64,000 nucleotides of DNA, taken from positions 62,001 to 126,000 of the forward strand of contig CAMDQO010000005.1 in assembly GCA_945906105.1 (NCBI GenBank), written 5' to 3'. Position numbers and translations under genes: made by a program. The notes below the pieces were generated by a model, which saw nothing but the letters and a program-made list of their open reading frames with translations, did no database searches and had not been told where the DNA came from. This document shows, in pieces, positions 6,984 to 17,062 of this stretch. Source of the stretch: Novosphingobium sp. Chol11. GTDB lineage: Bacteria; Pseudomonadota; Alphaproteobacteria; Sphingomonadales; Sphingomonadaceae. The stretch's first letter is position 1. Every line of letters begins with the position of its first letter.

Positions 6984-8392
6984 CAGTGCTGTAACGCTTT
7001 CACAATGTCTTCGACCATCTTCTTGGCATCGGCGAGCAGCATCATCGTCTGGTCCATATAGAACACGTCATTATCGACGCCGGCATATCCCACGCCGCCC
7101 ATTGAACGCTTGATGAACATGATGGTCTTGGCCTTTTCGACATCGAACACCGGCATCCCGTAAATCGGGCTGCTTTTGTCAGTCTTCGCCGCCGGATTGA
7201 CCACATCATTGGCGCCGATGATGAAGGCGACATCGGTCTGGGCGAATTCGCCGTTGATGTCTTCCAGCTCGAACACCTCATCATAAGGCACATTGGCTTC
7301 GGCGAGCAGCACGTTCATGTGCCCCGGCATGCGGCCCGCGACCGGATGGATGGCATATTTGACACGGACGCCCTTGGCTTTGAGCTGGTCGCCCATCTCG
7401 CGCAGCACGTGCTGGGCCTGGGCCACGGCCATGCCGTAACCGGGAATGATGATGACCTGTTCGGCCTCACCCAGCAGGAAGGCGGCGTCTTCTGCACTGC
7501 CGCGCTTCCATGGACGGTCCGTTTTCGCCGCATCGCCGTTGCTAGCCACCGCACCAAAGCCGCCCGCGATCACGCTGAGGAACCCGCGGTTCATCGCCTT
7601 GCACATGATATAGGAGAGGATCGCGCCCGAAGAGCCCACCAGCGCGCCGGTAATGATCATCGCGGTGTTGTGCAGGGTAAAGCCCATCGCTGCCGCCGCC
7701 CAGCCCGAGTACGAGTTGAGCATCGACACCACCACCGGCATATCCGCGCCGCCAATCGGCACGATCAGCAGGAAGCCGATGAGGAAGGCCAGCGCAGTAA
7801 CGGTGGCGATCACCCACAGCGACTGATCCTGCGTAAACCAGCCGATCAAGCCGATGATGCCCAGCAGGGTGCCAAGATTGATAACATGGCGCATCGGCAA
7901 CAAAATCGGCTTGCCGCTCATCGTCCCGGCGAGTTTGAGGAAGGCGATGATCGAGCCGGAAAAGGTGATCGCACCGATGGCAATACCAAGGCCCAGTTCC
8001 ACCCGGCTGACCGGATTGATCAAGCCGTCCGTGCCAGCAATTCCGAAGGCTTCGGGGTTGAGGTAAGCCGCCCAGCCGACCAGCACCGCGGCGAGGCCTA
8101 CGAGGCTGTGGAAGGCCGCAACCAGCTGCGGCATATCGGTCATGGCGATGCGGCGGGCGATAATCCAGCCGATGCCGCCACCAATCGCGAGCGCACCCAG
8201 GATTTCCGGCAGGCTGGCGATCTCATGGGTGATCAGCGTCGTCACCACCGCAATCAGCATCCCGAGCATACCAAAACGGTTGCCCTTGCGCGATGACGAA
8301 GGCGAAGACAGCCCCCGCAGCGCGAGGATGAACAAGATGCCAGAGGCGAGGTAAGCCAAGGCTACCCAAGGATTAGGAGCGATGTGTTCCAT
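6983..8392 (-). CDS. pntB: NAD(P) transhydrogenase subunit beta
   Basis: 469-aa membrane subunit of proton-translocating transhydrogenase. The N-terminal half has many hydrophobic segments. The C-terminal NADP(H)-binding domain III includes IIPGYGMAVAQAQH, HPVAGRMPGHMNVLLAEA and IGANDVVNP. It reduces NADP+ with NADH, driven by the proton gradient. The ATG (MEHIAPNPW) at 8392 overlaps the stop of pntAB (ATGA). An upstream in-frame GTG/ATG would add 35 unrelated residues and was rejected. It is part of the operon pntAA-mrr-pntAB-pntB. Confidence 0.95.
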   Translation of the reverse strand: MEHIAPNPWVALAYLASGILFILALRGLSSPSSSRKGNRFGMLGMLIAVVTTLITHEIASLPEILGALAIGGGIGWIIARRIAMTDMPQLVAAFHSLVGLAAVLVGWAAYLNPEAFGIAGTDGLINPVSRVELGLGIAIGAITFSGSIIAFLKLAGTMSGKPILLPMRHVINLGTLLGIIGLIGWFTQDQSLWVIATVTALAFLIGFLLIVPIGGADMPVVVSMLNSYSGWAAAAMGFTLHNTAMIITGALVGSSGAILSYIMCKAMNRGFLSVIAGGFGAVASNGDAAKTDRPWKRGSAEDAAFLLGEAEQVIIIPGYGMAVAQAQHVLREMGDQLKAKGVRVKYAIHPVAGRMPGHMNVLLAEANVPYDEVFELEDINGEFAQTDVAFIIGANDVVNPAAKTDKSSPIYGMPVFDVEKAKTIMFIKRSMGGVGYAGVDNDVFYMDQTMMLLADAKKMVEDIVKALQH

Positions 8393-8676
8393 CACTTCTT
8401 CTCCTTCTTCTTGTACATCGCCAGCATTCGCGCCGTCACCGCAAAGCCGCCGAAGATATTGACCGAGGCCAGCACCACCGCCAGCAGCCCGAGCCACTTC
8501 GAAGTCGCATTACCCGCCGCCGCCGAAGCCACCAGCGCGCCCACCACAATCACCGAAGAAATCGCATTGGTCACCGCCATCAGCGGCGTGTGCAAAGCCG
8601 GGGTCACCGACCAGACAACGTAATAGCCGACGAAACAGGCCATGACGAAGATCGAAAGGATTGAGATGAAGTCCAT
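8392..8676 (-). CDS. pntAB: NAD(P) transhydrogenase subunit alpha 2 (membrane part)
   Basis: 94-aa small membrane subunit (domain IIa) found where pntA is split in alphaproteobacteria. Three hydrophobic segments can be seen: ILSIFVMACFVGYYVVW, LMAVTNAISSVIVVGALV and LGLLAVVLASVNIFGGFAV. The ATG at 8676 follows TTTAGGGCCAAAATA. It begins 10 nt after the stop of mrr, whereas in related genomes it directly follows pntAA. It overlaps pntB by 4 nt, keeping subunit stoichiometry coupled. Confidence 0.93.
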   Translation of the reverse strand: MDFISILSIFVMACFVGYYVVWSVTPALHTPLMAVTNAISSVIVVGALVASAAAGNATSKWLGLLAVVLASVNIFGGFAVTARMLAMYKKKEKK

Positions 8677-8686
8677 TATTTTGGCC

Positions 8687-9550
8687 CTAAATCTTGTCAA
8701 AAAAGGCGAGATCGATGGAGACTTCTTCGACGAGCCTCACTTCCACGCCAAGCTGTTGATCTTTAAGAAGGTTGCAAAGTGATTCGCCATCAATGAGGTC
8801 GATCGCGGGAGCACCATCACGCGTGGCTTCTTTGCGCGCTTCCGGAGTGAACGTTCCAGTCGTAATTATGAGACCTTTGTCCGCACGCCCCTGCATTGCG
8901 CCTCTGAAATCGCGAACAACTCCAGGACCAACAGTATCCTTATACCGCTTGCATTGAAAAAGTACGTTGAATGACACAAGATTCATTCTGAGTACGCCAG
9001 CACCATCAATGCCTCCGTCCCCACTTTTCCCTGTCACTTCAACTTTTACGAAACCTGCTTCTCGCAACAATCTTTGGCTCAACCGTTCAAAAGCATCTGC
9101 CGGGATTGTCTTCAATTTTGCCAATAACAAATTTGACCATTCAACCTCTTCTTCAGCTTCGTCAGGAGCATCGTTTGGTGATTCCGCACTCTCTTTGGCG
9201 GCTTTCCTAGCAGCATTATATTGCTTGATAGCAGCTGCAACCAGTGCTTGAATCTCCTTCTCACCAGACTTCAAAGCATCGCGACCAGTCTCGGTTATTA
9301 CCCAAGTTCCGGTCTTTTGATTGTCTGTCAGCGCAGCCAATTTTAGATAGCTGCGCGCCCACGCAATCCGATTTGAAACTATTGGCGTTCCGCTCTTTTT
9401 GTGAGTCTGAGCGACCTGTTCGTCGGAAAATCCGAATTCCTCAATTAAGGTACTTTCAATCTCTTGATTTGACGCCGACCCACCAAGATTTTGCAACAAT
9501 TGCAAAATTGGCCTGTAGAAATCGTCCTTTTTGAGGTTGGATACGTTCAC
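8687..9550 (-). CDS. mrr: Mrr-like restriction endonuclease inserted in the pnt operon
   Basis: 287 aa. An N-terminal winged-helix domain (about residues 8-95, Mrr_N-like) precedes an acidic linker (EAEEEVEWSN). The C-terminal PD-(D/E)XK nuclease domain has GKSGDGGIDG (catalytic Asp around 178-182) and FQCKRYKD (Gln199-x-Lys201). Mrr proteins are type IV systems that cut DNA carrying foreign methylation. Base composition is clearly more AT-rich than flanking genes. The GTG start overlaps the TGA of pntAA (GTGA) and pntAB follows within 10 nt, so mrr seems to have been placed exactly at the pntAA/pntAB junction and is co-expressed with transhydrogenase. No methyltransferase partner is adjacent. 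Confidence 0.92.
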   Translation of the reverse strand: MNVSNLKKDDFYRPILQLLQNLGGSASNQEIESTLIEEFGFSDEQVAQTHKKSGTPIVSNRIAWARSYLKLAALTDNQKTGTWVITETGRDALKSGEKEIQALVAAAIKQYNAARKAAKESAESPNDAPDEAEEEVEWSNLLLAKLKTIPADAFERLSQRLLREAGFVKVEVTGKSGDGGIDGAGVLRMNLVSFNVLFQCKRYKDTVGPGVVRDFRGAMQGRADKGLIITTGTFTPEARKEATRDGAPAIDLIDGESLCNLLKDQQLGVEVRLVEEVSIDLAFFDKI

Positions 9551-10674
9551 CCCAGCAACCTCGCGCTCACAACCTTGCCATCCTTGGTCAGCCGCACCGC
9601 TTCGCCGATTTCTTCATCCAAAACCGGTCGCCCAGTTTCCTTGTCCCAGAACGCCGAGAGGAAATTGTACAGGTTGCGCGAAAACAGCGCCGAGGCATCT
9701 GCTGCCAGATGTGCGGGCGTATTCGAATAGCCCATGATCTTGACGCCGTGCTTGACGACGATCTCATCGGGCACCGATCCTTCGACATTGCCGCCTTGTG
9801 CCACGGCAAGGTCAAAGATCACCGAACCCGGCTTCATCGTCGCGATCTGGGCGTCGGTGATCAGCCTTGGCGCTGCACGGCCCGGAATCAGTGCGGTGGT
9901 GATGACGATATCCTGCTTGGCGATGTGGGCGCTCACCAGTTCGGCTTGCGCCTTCTGGTATTCATCAGACATTTCCGTGGCATAGCCGCCCGCACCTTCG
10001 CCCTCGATGCCCGCGACGTTCTCAACGAAAATCGGCTTGGCACCCAGCGACATGATCTGCTCTTTGGTCGCCGAACGCACGTCAGTCGCCGAAACCTGCG
10101 CGCCAAGCCGCCTTGCGGTGGCGATGGCTTGCAGTCCGGCAACGCCGACGCCCATGACGAAGGCCTTGGCCGCAGAGACGGTTCCCGCCGCCGTCATCAT
10201 CATCGGGAAGGCGCGGCCATAGACATTCGCCGCCTCGATCACTGCCTTGTAGCCCGACAAGTTCGACTGGCTGGAGAGGATATCCATCGATTGCGCGCGG
10301 GTGATGCGCGGCATGAATTCCATCGCTAGCGCTTCCATGCCGAGTTCAGCATAGGCGTCTATCCGCGCGCGCTGACTGAACGGATCGAGGCTGGCGACGA
10401 TCCACGCCCCGGCCCGCGCGCCTGACAGCGCCTTGGGCTCTGGCCCCTGCACGCCCAGCACGATGTCGGCACCGGTCAGCGCCCCTTTGGAAACCTGCGC
10501 CCCGGCAGCTTCATATTCCGCGTCGGAAATCGAGGCACCAGTACCAGCACCCGCTTCCACCGCAACCACGGCACCCAGTGCGATGAACTTCTTCACCGTT
10601 TCTGGGGTTGCGGAGACACGGGTCTCCCCGCTCGCCCGCTCTTTCAGAACGGCTATCCGAAGGGGTTCACTCAT
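9547..10674 (-). CDS. pntAA: NAD(P) transhydrogenase subunit alpha 1 (NAD-binding part)
   Basis: 375 aa, domain I of transhydrogenase, cytosolic and NAD(H)-binding. It opens LRIAVLKERASGETRVSATPETV and contains VMGVGVAGLQAIATARRLGA (Rossmann glycine motif) and TTALIPGRAAPRLIT. It is the first catalytic gene of the operon, followed with a 4-nt overlap by mrr. Upstream lies a 43-aa oxidase subunit gene only 7 nt away, so the transcript may begin before that gene. Confidence 0.95.
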   Translation of the reverse strand: MSEPLRIAVLKERASGETRVSATPETVKKFIALGAVVAVEAGAGTGASISDAEYEAAGAQVSKGALTGADIVLGVQGPEPKALSGARAGAWIVASLDPFSQRARIDAYAELGMEALAMEFMPRITRAQSMDILSSQSNLSGYKAVIEAANVYGRAFPMMMTAAGTVSAAKAFVMGVGVAGLQAIATARRLGAQVSATDVRSATKEQIMSLGAKPIFVENVAGIEGEGAGGYATEMSDEYQKAQAELVSAHIAKQDIVITTALIPGRAAPRLITDAQIATMKPGSVIFDLAVAQGGNVEGSVPDEIVVKHGVKIMGYSNTPAHLAADASALFSRNLYNFLSAFWDKETGRPVLDEEIGEAVRLTKDGKVVSARLLG

Positions 10675-10681
10675 GCCCGGA

Positions 10682-10813
10682 TCAGACGATCAGCGCGATC
10701 ACGACGACCGTGATGAGCACCAGTACCGGGATCGAAACTTTGATCAGATTGATGAAGCCGCTGTAGGTTGCTTCTGCGGCTTTGATGTCGTTACCCGATG
10801 CCATTTTTGCCAT
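10682..10813 (-). CDS. aa3-type cytochrome c oxidase subunit IV (small)
   Basis: A 43-aa protein with one C-terminal transmembrane helix (VSIPVLVLITVVVIALIV) and the family core GNDIKAAEATYSGFINLIK, matching the bacterial aa3-type oxidase subunit IV domain. It is a small accessory helix of cytochrome oxidase in alphaproteobacteria. I chose the ATG at 10813 (MAKMASGND) over an upstream start that adds 19 unrelated residues; AGGGA lies just upstream. It commonly sits next to pnt genes in this group and here precedes pntAA by 7 nt. Confidence 0.88.
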   Translation of the reverse strand: MAKMASGNDIKAAEATYSGFINLIKVSIPVLVLITVVVIALIV

Positions 10814-10998
10814 TCCCTGTCGCTCGGCCCTGCAAGAGCCAGATGAATTCCACCGGCCATCTATCGCCACCTGCGCAAAGGCTCAAGCAGTAACAGGCCA
10901 GCAACAAGCTTAATCGGCTCTTTACCCCCTCTCGTTATGACGTTCCTTGCGGCGGCGCATTTGCGGCGGCCGGTGAAGCGGGGATGTGACAAGGTTTG

Positions 10999-12420
10999 AT
11001 GTCCGAAATCGAACAGCGATTGTTGATGCTGATCGACGATGAGCCGGCGCAATGCCGGTTGATCACGGCGCTTGCCGCGCGTGAGGGCTGGCGCACGCTG
11101 GTGGTGCGCGATTCGGAAACCGCGATTGCCACGCTCGGTACGCGCCAGGGCATGCAACTCAACGCAATCGTGCTCGATCAATGGGTGCCGGGGGACGATG
11201 CCTGCGCGCTGATTGCCGAGCTGAAAAGCCGCCGTCCGGCGCTGCCCATATTGATGCTCACCACCAGTTCCTCGCCGTTGCTGGCGGTTGAGGCGATGCG
11301 CGCCGGGGCGACTGACTATCTGATCAAGCCGGTCGCGCCAGATCGCCTGATGCTGGCGCTGCGCACCGCGACCACCCGCGAAAGTCCGCAGGACGAGCTG
11401 GCCCCGCTCACCGAAAAAATGGGTGCAACGCTCGATTTCGATTCGATGATCGGTGCCGCACCGACTTTCCGCACCGCGCTGGCGGTGGCAGCCAAGGCGG
11501 CGCGCGGCCATGCGCCGGTGCTGATCGAAGGCGAAAGCGGCACAGGCAAGGAAATGCTGGTGCGCGCCATGCATGCGGCATCCCCTCGCAATCGCATGCC
11601 GTTCCGCATCATCAATGTGGGCGGAATTCCACCCAATTCGGTAGAGTCTGTTCTGTTCGGGCACGAGCGCGGGGCCTTTCCCGGTGCCTTTGACCGCCAG
11701 ATCGGCGCGCTGCAACATTGCGACGGCGGCACGCTGGTGCTCGATGAGATTGATCGCCTGCCTGACACTATCCAGCTGCGGCTGGTCGAATCAATCACCC
11801 GCAGCGATGTCCGCCCGATCGGTGCGCGGCATAGCTTCAAGGTCGATGTCCGCCTGATCGCGGCGAGCAATTTGCCCTTGCGTGATCTGGTTTCCGCCGG
11901 ACATTTCCTACCCGAGCTTTATCAGGCGCTTTCGGCAACCACCGTGGTTCTGCCGCCCTTGCGAGTGCGGGCTGGCGATATATCCGCACTATCCCGCCAT
12001 TTCCTCGCCCGCATCGGCGATCAGCCAGGCCTGCGTCCGCTGGGCATTACCGACAGCGCACTGGCGCTGCTTGCGGCCTATGACTGGCCGGGCAATGTCC
12101 GCCAGCTCCAAGCCGTGCTGTTCCGCGCCGCCGTGTTCTGCGATGGCGATGCGCTGACGTCTGAGGATTTTCCGCAGCTTTCCAACCTGCTCGGCAGCGA
12201 TCCGCACGGCTCCGCCCCGCCCTTGCAGGAAGGCGTCGGCGTGATGCTCTATTCCGCCGACGGCAACCTGCGCCCGCTGGAAGAGATCGAAGCCGATGTC
12301 ATCCGGTTGGCAATTGGCCATTATCGCGGCCGCATGACCGAAGTCGCGCGGCGCCTGGGAATCGGCCGCTCAACGCTGTATCGCAAGCTGACTGATCTGG
12401 GGATTGATGGCGCGGCTTGA
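10999..12420 (+). CDS. NtrC-type response regulator with degenerate AAA+ domain
   Basis: 473 aa: receiver domain (Asp9-Asp10 pocket, phosphoacceptor Asp60, Lys110), AAA+ domain (about 150-380) and Fis-type HTH (EVARRLGIGRSTLYRKL). Walker A GESGTGKE (178-185) and Walker B LVLDEID (DE at 249-250) are intact. The sigma54-contact loop, normally GAFTGA, reads GAFPGA (225-230). The arginine-finger segment, normally FR-x-DLYYRL, reads FLPELYQAL, losing both Arg residues (Leu304, Ala310). This suggests loss of ATP hydrolysis and sigma54 activation, leaving phosphorylation-dependent DNA binding. No histidine kinase is adjacent. The ATG at 10999 is preferred to a TTG one codon upstream. Confidence 0.92.
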   Translation: MSEIEQRLLMLIDDEPAQCRLITALAAREGWRTLVVRDSETAIATLGTRQGMQLNAIVLDQWVPGDDACALIAELKSRRPALPILMLTTSSSPLLAVEAMRAGATDYLIKPVAPDRLMLALRTATTRESPQDELAPLTEKMGATLDFDSMIGAAPTFRTALAVAAKAARGHAPVLIEGESGTGKEMLVRAMHAASPRNRMPFRIINVGGIPPNSVESVLFGHERGAFPGAFDRQIGALQHCDGGTLVLDEIDRLPDTIQLRLVESITRSDVRPIGARHSFKVDVRLIAASNLPLRDLVSAGHFLPELYQALSATTVVLPPLRVRAGDISALSRHFLARIGDQPGLRPLGITDSALALLAAYDWPGNVRQLQAVLFRAAVFCDGDALTSEDFPQLSNLLGSDPHGSAPPLQEGVGVMLYSADGNLRPLEEIEADVIRLAIGHYRGRMTEVARRLGIGRSTLYRKLTDLGIDGAA

Positions 12421-12424
12421 GGAG

Positions 12425-12742
12425 CTATTCCTTGAACAGTTCGGAATGGGTGCCGAGGCGGGCAAAGACTATCATTCCTGATTTTCCTGCATTCTCATCA
12501 AGTTCGTATATCAGGAGAAAATCGCCTCCGATATGGCACTCGCGCGTACCGGCCCATTGACCCTTGAGCGGATGATCTCGCCATTCTGGTCCAAGCGGGC
12601 CATCGTTGGCTATCAGCAGCAACATCACCTGTTTGAGCCGGATCATATCGTAGCGACCGGAACGCGACAGTCGCTCCCAGTCTTTCGTAAAATCTCGAGC
12701 GTAACTGACAGCGCGGGGATGGGCAGTGCGCTTATTCGCCAT
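12425..12742 (-). CDS. RelE/YafQ-family toxin (mRNA interferase)
   Basis: 105 aa. The order of motifs matches YafQ: YARDFTKDWERLSRSGRYDM, RDHPLKGQW, RECHIGGDFLLIYEL, ARLGTHSELF. His of RDHPL, His and Asp of ECHIGGD, and the final Arg and His of ARLGTHSELF correspond to YafQ catalytic positions. The Trp after the Asp in YafQ is Phe here. Such toxins cleave mRNA on the ribosome. The ATG at 12742 overlaps the antitoxin gene by 11 nt; longer in-frame starts would lie entirely inside the antitoxin. The gene ends 4 nt from the convergent NtrC-type gene. Confidence 0.9.
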   Translation of the reverse strand: MANKRTAHPRAVSYARDFTKDWERLSRSGRYDMIRLKQVMLLLIANDGPLGPEWRDHPLKGQWAGTRECHIGGDFLLIYELDENAGKSGMIVFARLGTHSELFKE

Positions 12743-13007
12743 TTTCGAGGCTTGCGAACATTTCCTCTGCATTGGCGAAACGTGTTCGCCCATCAGCGAT
12801 TATTGCCTTCGCTTCGGCAATCGCCCTGCGAGTCGTTGCATTGGGCACCTTCAATTCAAGCGGGAACGCCTGATCGGCAACGATCCGATGGAACAGCATC
12901 CGCACCGCATCAGAGGCAGACAAGCCCATCGAAGCCAGCGCCTCCATCGCCTGAATGCGCAGTTCGTCGTCCATCCGGACGTGAAGCATGGAGGAGTTGC
13001 TGGCCAT
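12732..13007 (-). CDS. RelB/DinJ-family antitoxin
   Basis: 91 aa. The N-terminal ribbon-helix-helix MLHVRMDDELRIQAMEALASMGLSASDAVRMLFHRIV is typical of DinJ. The C-terminal half should wrap the YafQ-like toxin. It precedes and overlaps the toxin gene. A perfect inverted repeat lying between the -35 and -10 of its promoter (13016-13033) is the likely autoregulatory operator. It forms a complete type II toxin-antitoxin module. Confidence 0.92.
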   Translation of the reverse strand: MASNSSMLHVRMDDELRIQAMEALASMGLSASDAVRMLFHRIVADQAFPLELKVPNATTRRAIAEAKAIIADGRTRFANAEEMFASLENGE

Positions 13008-13012
13008 GCGGT

Positions 13013-13041
13013 TTTGTATCTCGATTGAGATACTATGTCAA
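13013..13041 (-). promoter_or_regulatory. Toxin-antitoxin promoter with embedded operator
   Basis: Minus strand: -35 TTGACA (13036-13041), 17-bp spacer, -10 TACAAA (13013-13018). The spacer is almost filled by the perfect inverted repeat GTATCTC-AATC-GAGATAC (13016-13033). Binding of the RHH antitoxin here would block RNA polymerase directly. It ends 6 nt before the antitoxin ATG, so the leader is extremely short. Confidence 0.75.
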
Positions 13042-13075
13042 TGGTAACTGAGGTTGTGGAGGGATGGCAGCTTCC

Positions 13076-15318
<2,243 letters not shown>

Positions 15319-15378
15319 TCAACTTCCCCCCGAAACAGCCCGCATCAGTGAGTTATCCACAGCCCGAGGTCAAGCCGC

Positions 15379-15512
15379 GACTCGCCGGAAAGCCTAGCGA
15401 TTCAAGGTTAACGCAGCGTCAAGAAAGGCGGAACGAAACGAGTCCCACACACGATATGGAGTCCTCGGGCACTACGGGGACTCGATATGTGGTGGTGTGG
15501 CTAAGGGGACTC
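15379..15512. promoter_or_regulatory. GANTC cluster and imperfect palindrome in the ccrM leader
   Basis: GANTC sites begin at 15379, 15399, 15440, 15459, 15479 and 15508: six in 134 bp. The last four lie in a 73-bp imperfect palindrome. Outer arms GAGTCCC (15440-15446) pair with GGGACTC (15506-15512). CCACAC (15445) pairs with GTGTGG (15495). The inner stem 15454-15466 pairs with 15476-15488 around a 9-nt loop. A TTGACG and a CtrA half-site-like TTAACC lie nearer ccrM on the minus strand (about 15405-15422). This is likely a methylation-sensitive promoter or leader. Confidence 0.65.
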
Positions 15513-15529
15513 TGGGACGAAATTTATTT

Positions 15530-16441
15530 TCAGGCGGGTGGCAATCCCGGATCAATTCCCGTGAGTTCGACCGAAACCTCCCACAAGCGCCGCGCCACAT
15601 CAGCGTCGAGCGCCTGCGGTTCGCGCATGGCCTTGCCCGATGGTCCGCGCATTTCGCGAAACCCCTGCGAACCATAATAATCGCCACTGACCACCGCCGG
15701 ATCGGTTGCCGCCTGAAGCGCGGGCCAGGCACCTTGTGCTGCGCTGTTGAGGAACAGGCCCATGATCGGCGCGATAACGCCGCCGAGCGGAACATGGCGC
15801 ATCAGTTCGCTCGCCGCGACGCCGGGGTGGCAACCGGCGGCGATCACCGACGAACCCGATGCGCGCAGCCGTTTATCCAGCTCCAGCACATAAAGCAGAT
15901 TGGCCAGCTTGCTCTGCTGATAGAATGTGCCCCGGTTGTAACCCTGTGCGGCATCAAGATTGGCGAAATTGATCTGCCCGCCTTTGTGCGCGATGCTGGA
16001 AGTAACCACCACGCGCGATCCCGGCGTCTCGGCAAGCTTGGGCAGCAACAGACCTGTCAGCGCGAAGGTGCCAAGGTGATTGACGCCGAATTGCAGCTCA
16101 AACCCTTGTGCGGTGCGGGTCAGCGGCGGGATCATCACCCCAGCATTGTTGATCAGCGCATCAATGCGCGGTTCTTTGATCGCCAGTTCAGTCGCTGCGC
16201 GCACCGATACCAGATCGGCCTGATCGAGCGGGAGAAAGGCGAGATCAGCACCTGCAACCTCCGCCCCGATCCGCGCCATCGCCTCTTCGGCCTTGGCTTT
16301 GCTGCGGCAAGCCAGCACCACCCGGCTCCCGCGCGCCGCGAGCACTCTGGCCACCTCGAAACCGATGCCGGTATTGGCCCCAGTGACGATCACGGTCTTA
16401 CCCTCCAGCGAGGGAACATCTGCGGCGGTAAATCCAGTCAT
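15530..16441 (-). CDS. Short-chain dehydrogenase/reductase (retinol-dehydrogenase-like)
   Basis: 303 aa classical SDR. The NAD(P) motif is TGANTGIG (19-26), with NNAGVM and a catalytic Y-x3-K in [12 protein letters not shown]. The Ser of VTSSIAHK completes the triad. The [10 protein letters not shown] stretch after strand 2 suggests NADP preference. The substrate is unknown. Its ATG overlaps the rnhB stop (ATGA), so it sits between rnhB and ccrM, which are usually direct neighbours in alphaproteobacteria. It is probably co-transcribed with rnhB. Confidence 0.88.
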   Translation of the reverse strand: MTGFTAADVPSLEGKTVIVTGANTGIGFEVARVLAARGSRVVLACRSKAKAEEAMARIGAEVAGADLAFLPLDQADLVSVRAATELAIKEPRIDALINNAGVMIPPLTRTAQGFELQFGVNHLGTFALTGLLLPKLAETPGSRVVVTSSIAHKGGQINFANLDAAQGYNRGTFYQQSKLANLLYVLELDKRLRASGSSVIAAGCHPGVAASELMRHVPLGGVIAPIMGLFLNSAAQGAWPALQAATDPAVVSGDYYGSQGFREMRGPSGKAMREPQALDADVARRLWEVSVELTGIDPGLPPA

Positions 16442-17052
16442 CGAATGATCTCCAATCGCGCCACTGGCGCAAAGCTCCTGCGGTGGAGCGGGGTCGCGCC
16501 GTGCAGCCGCAGCGCCGCCATATGTTCAGCCGTGCCATAGCCCATATTGCGTTCCCAGCCGTAGTGCGGGTGCCGGACTGCCGCCGCGCGCATGATCCGG
16601 TCGCGGTGTTCCTTGGCGAGGATCGAGGCGGCGGAAATGCAGGGCTCCAGCGCATCACCGCCGATGATCGCCCGCGCTGGCCAGCACCAGCCATCAGTGC
16701 GTCCGGCCGGGGTCATATTGCCGTCAATCAGCACGTCGCAACTCGCGCCGTCATGCTGCTCCATCAGCGCCGCAACCGCCCGCGTCATCGCTAGCATGGT
16801 GGCGGCGAAAATGTTGATGTGATCGATCTCCTCAACATCTGCGATTCCAAGCGCCCAGTGGCAGCTTTGTTGGATCAGCGGTTCAAGAACAGCACGCCGT
16901 TTGGCCGAGAGTTTCTTGGAATCATCGAGTCCGTCAGGCGGAGTGGCCCCCAGCACGACGGCGGCAGCCACGACCGGCCCGGCCAGTGGCCCACGCCCGG
17001 CCTCATCGACGCCGATCATCAGATGCTTGGCAAACATGAAAGTTGCGGTCAT
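16438..17052 (-). CDS. rnhB: Ribonuclease HII
   Basis: 204 aa. [22 protein letters not shown] carries the first catalytic Asp-Glu pair, [12 protein letters not shown] is the typical next motif, and LIDGNM and [10 protein letters not shown] carry further acidic residues. It removes ribonucleotides and RNA primers from DNA. The ATG at 17052 ([11 protein letters not shown]) is chosen; a more upstream ATG at 17064 would overlap the divergent dehydrogenase start. Only 10 nt separate the two divergent start codons, so the promoters must lie within the opposing coding regions or the mRNAs are nearly leaderless. Confidence 0.95.
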   Translation of the reverse strand: MTATFMFAKHLMIGVDEAGRGPLAGPVVAAAVVLGATPPDGLDDSKKLSAKRRAVLEPLIQQSCHWALGIADVEEIDHINIFAATMLAMTRAVAALMEQHDGASCDVLIDGNMTPAGRTDGWCWPARAIIGGDALEPCISAASILAKEHRDRIMRAAAVRHPHYGWERNMGYGTAEHMAALRLHGATPLHRRSFAPVARLEIIR

Positions 17053-17062
17053 TGTTCCGCCC

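Noticed and set aside
8687..9550. A larger defence island around mrr
   Set aside because: Both flanks are pnt genes with intact overlaps; there is no methyltransferase, integrase or second defence gene beside it.
10861..11718. Minus-strand reading frame opposite the NtrC-type gene
   Set aside because: Antisense of the receiver and AAA+ domains; rich in Arg and His with no homology-like features.
15440..15600. Possible tRNA or structured RNA gene in the SDR-ccrM gap
   Set aside because: No acceptor stem, TpsiC GTTCGA loop or CCA pattern fits; the folding is explained by the GANTC palindrome.
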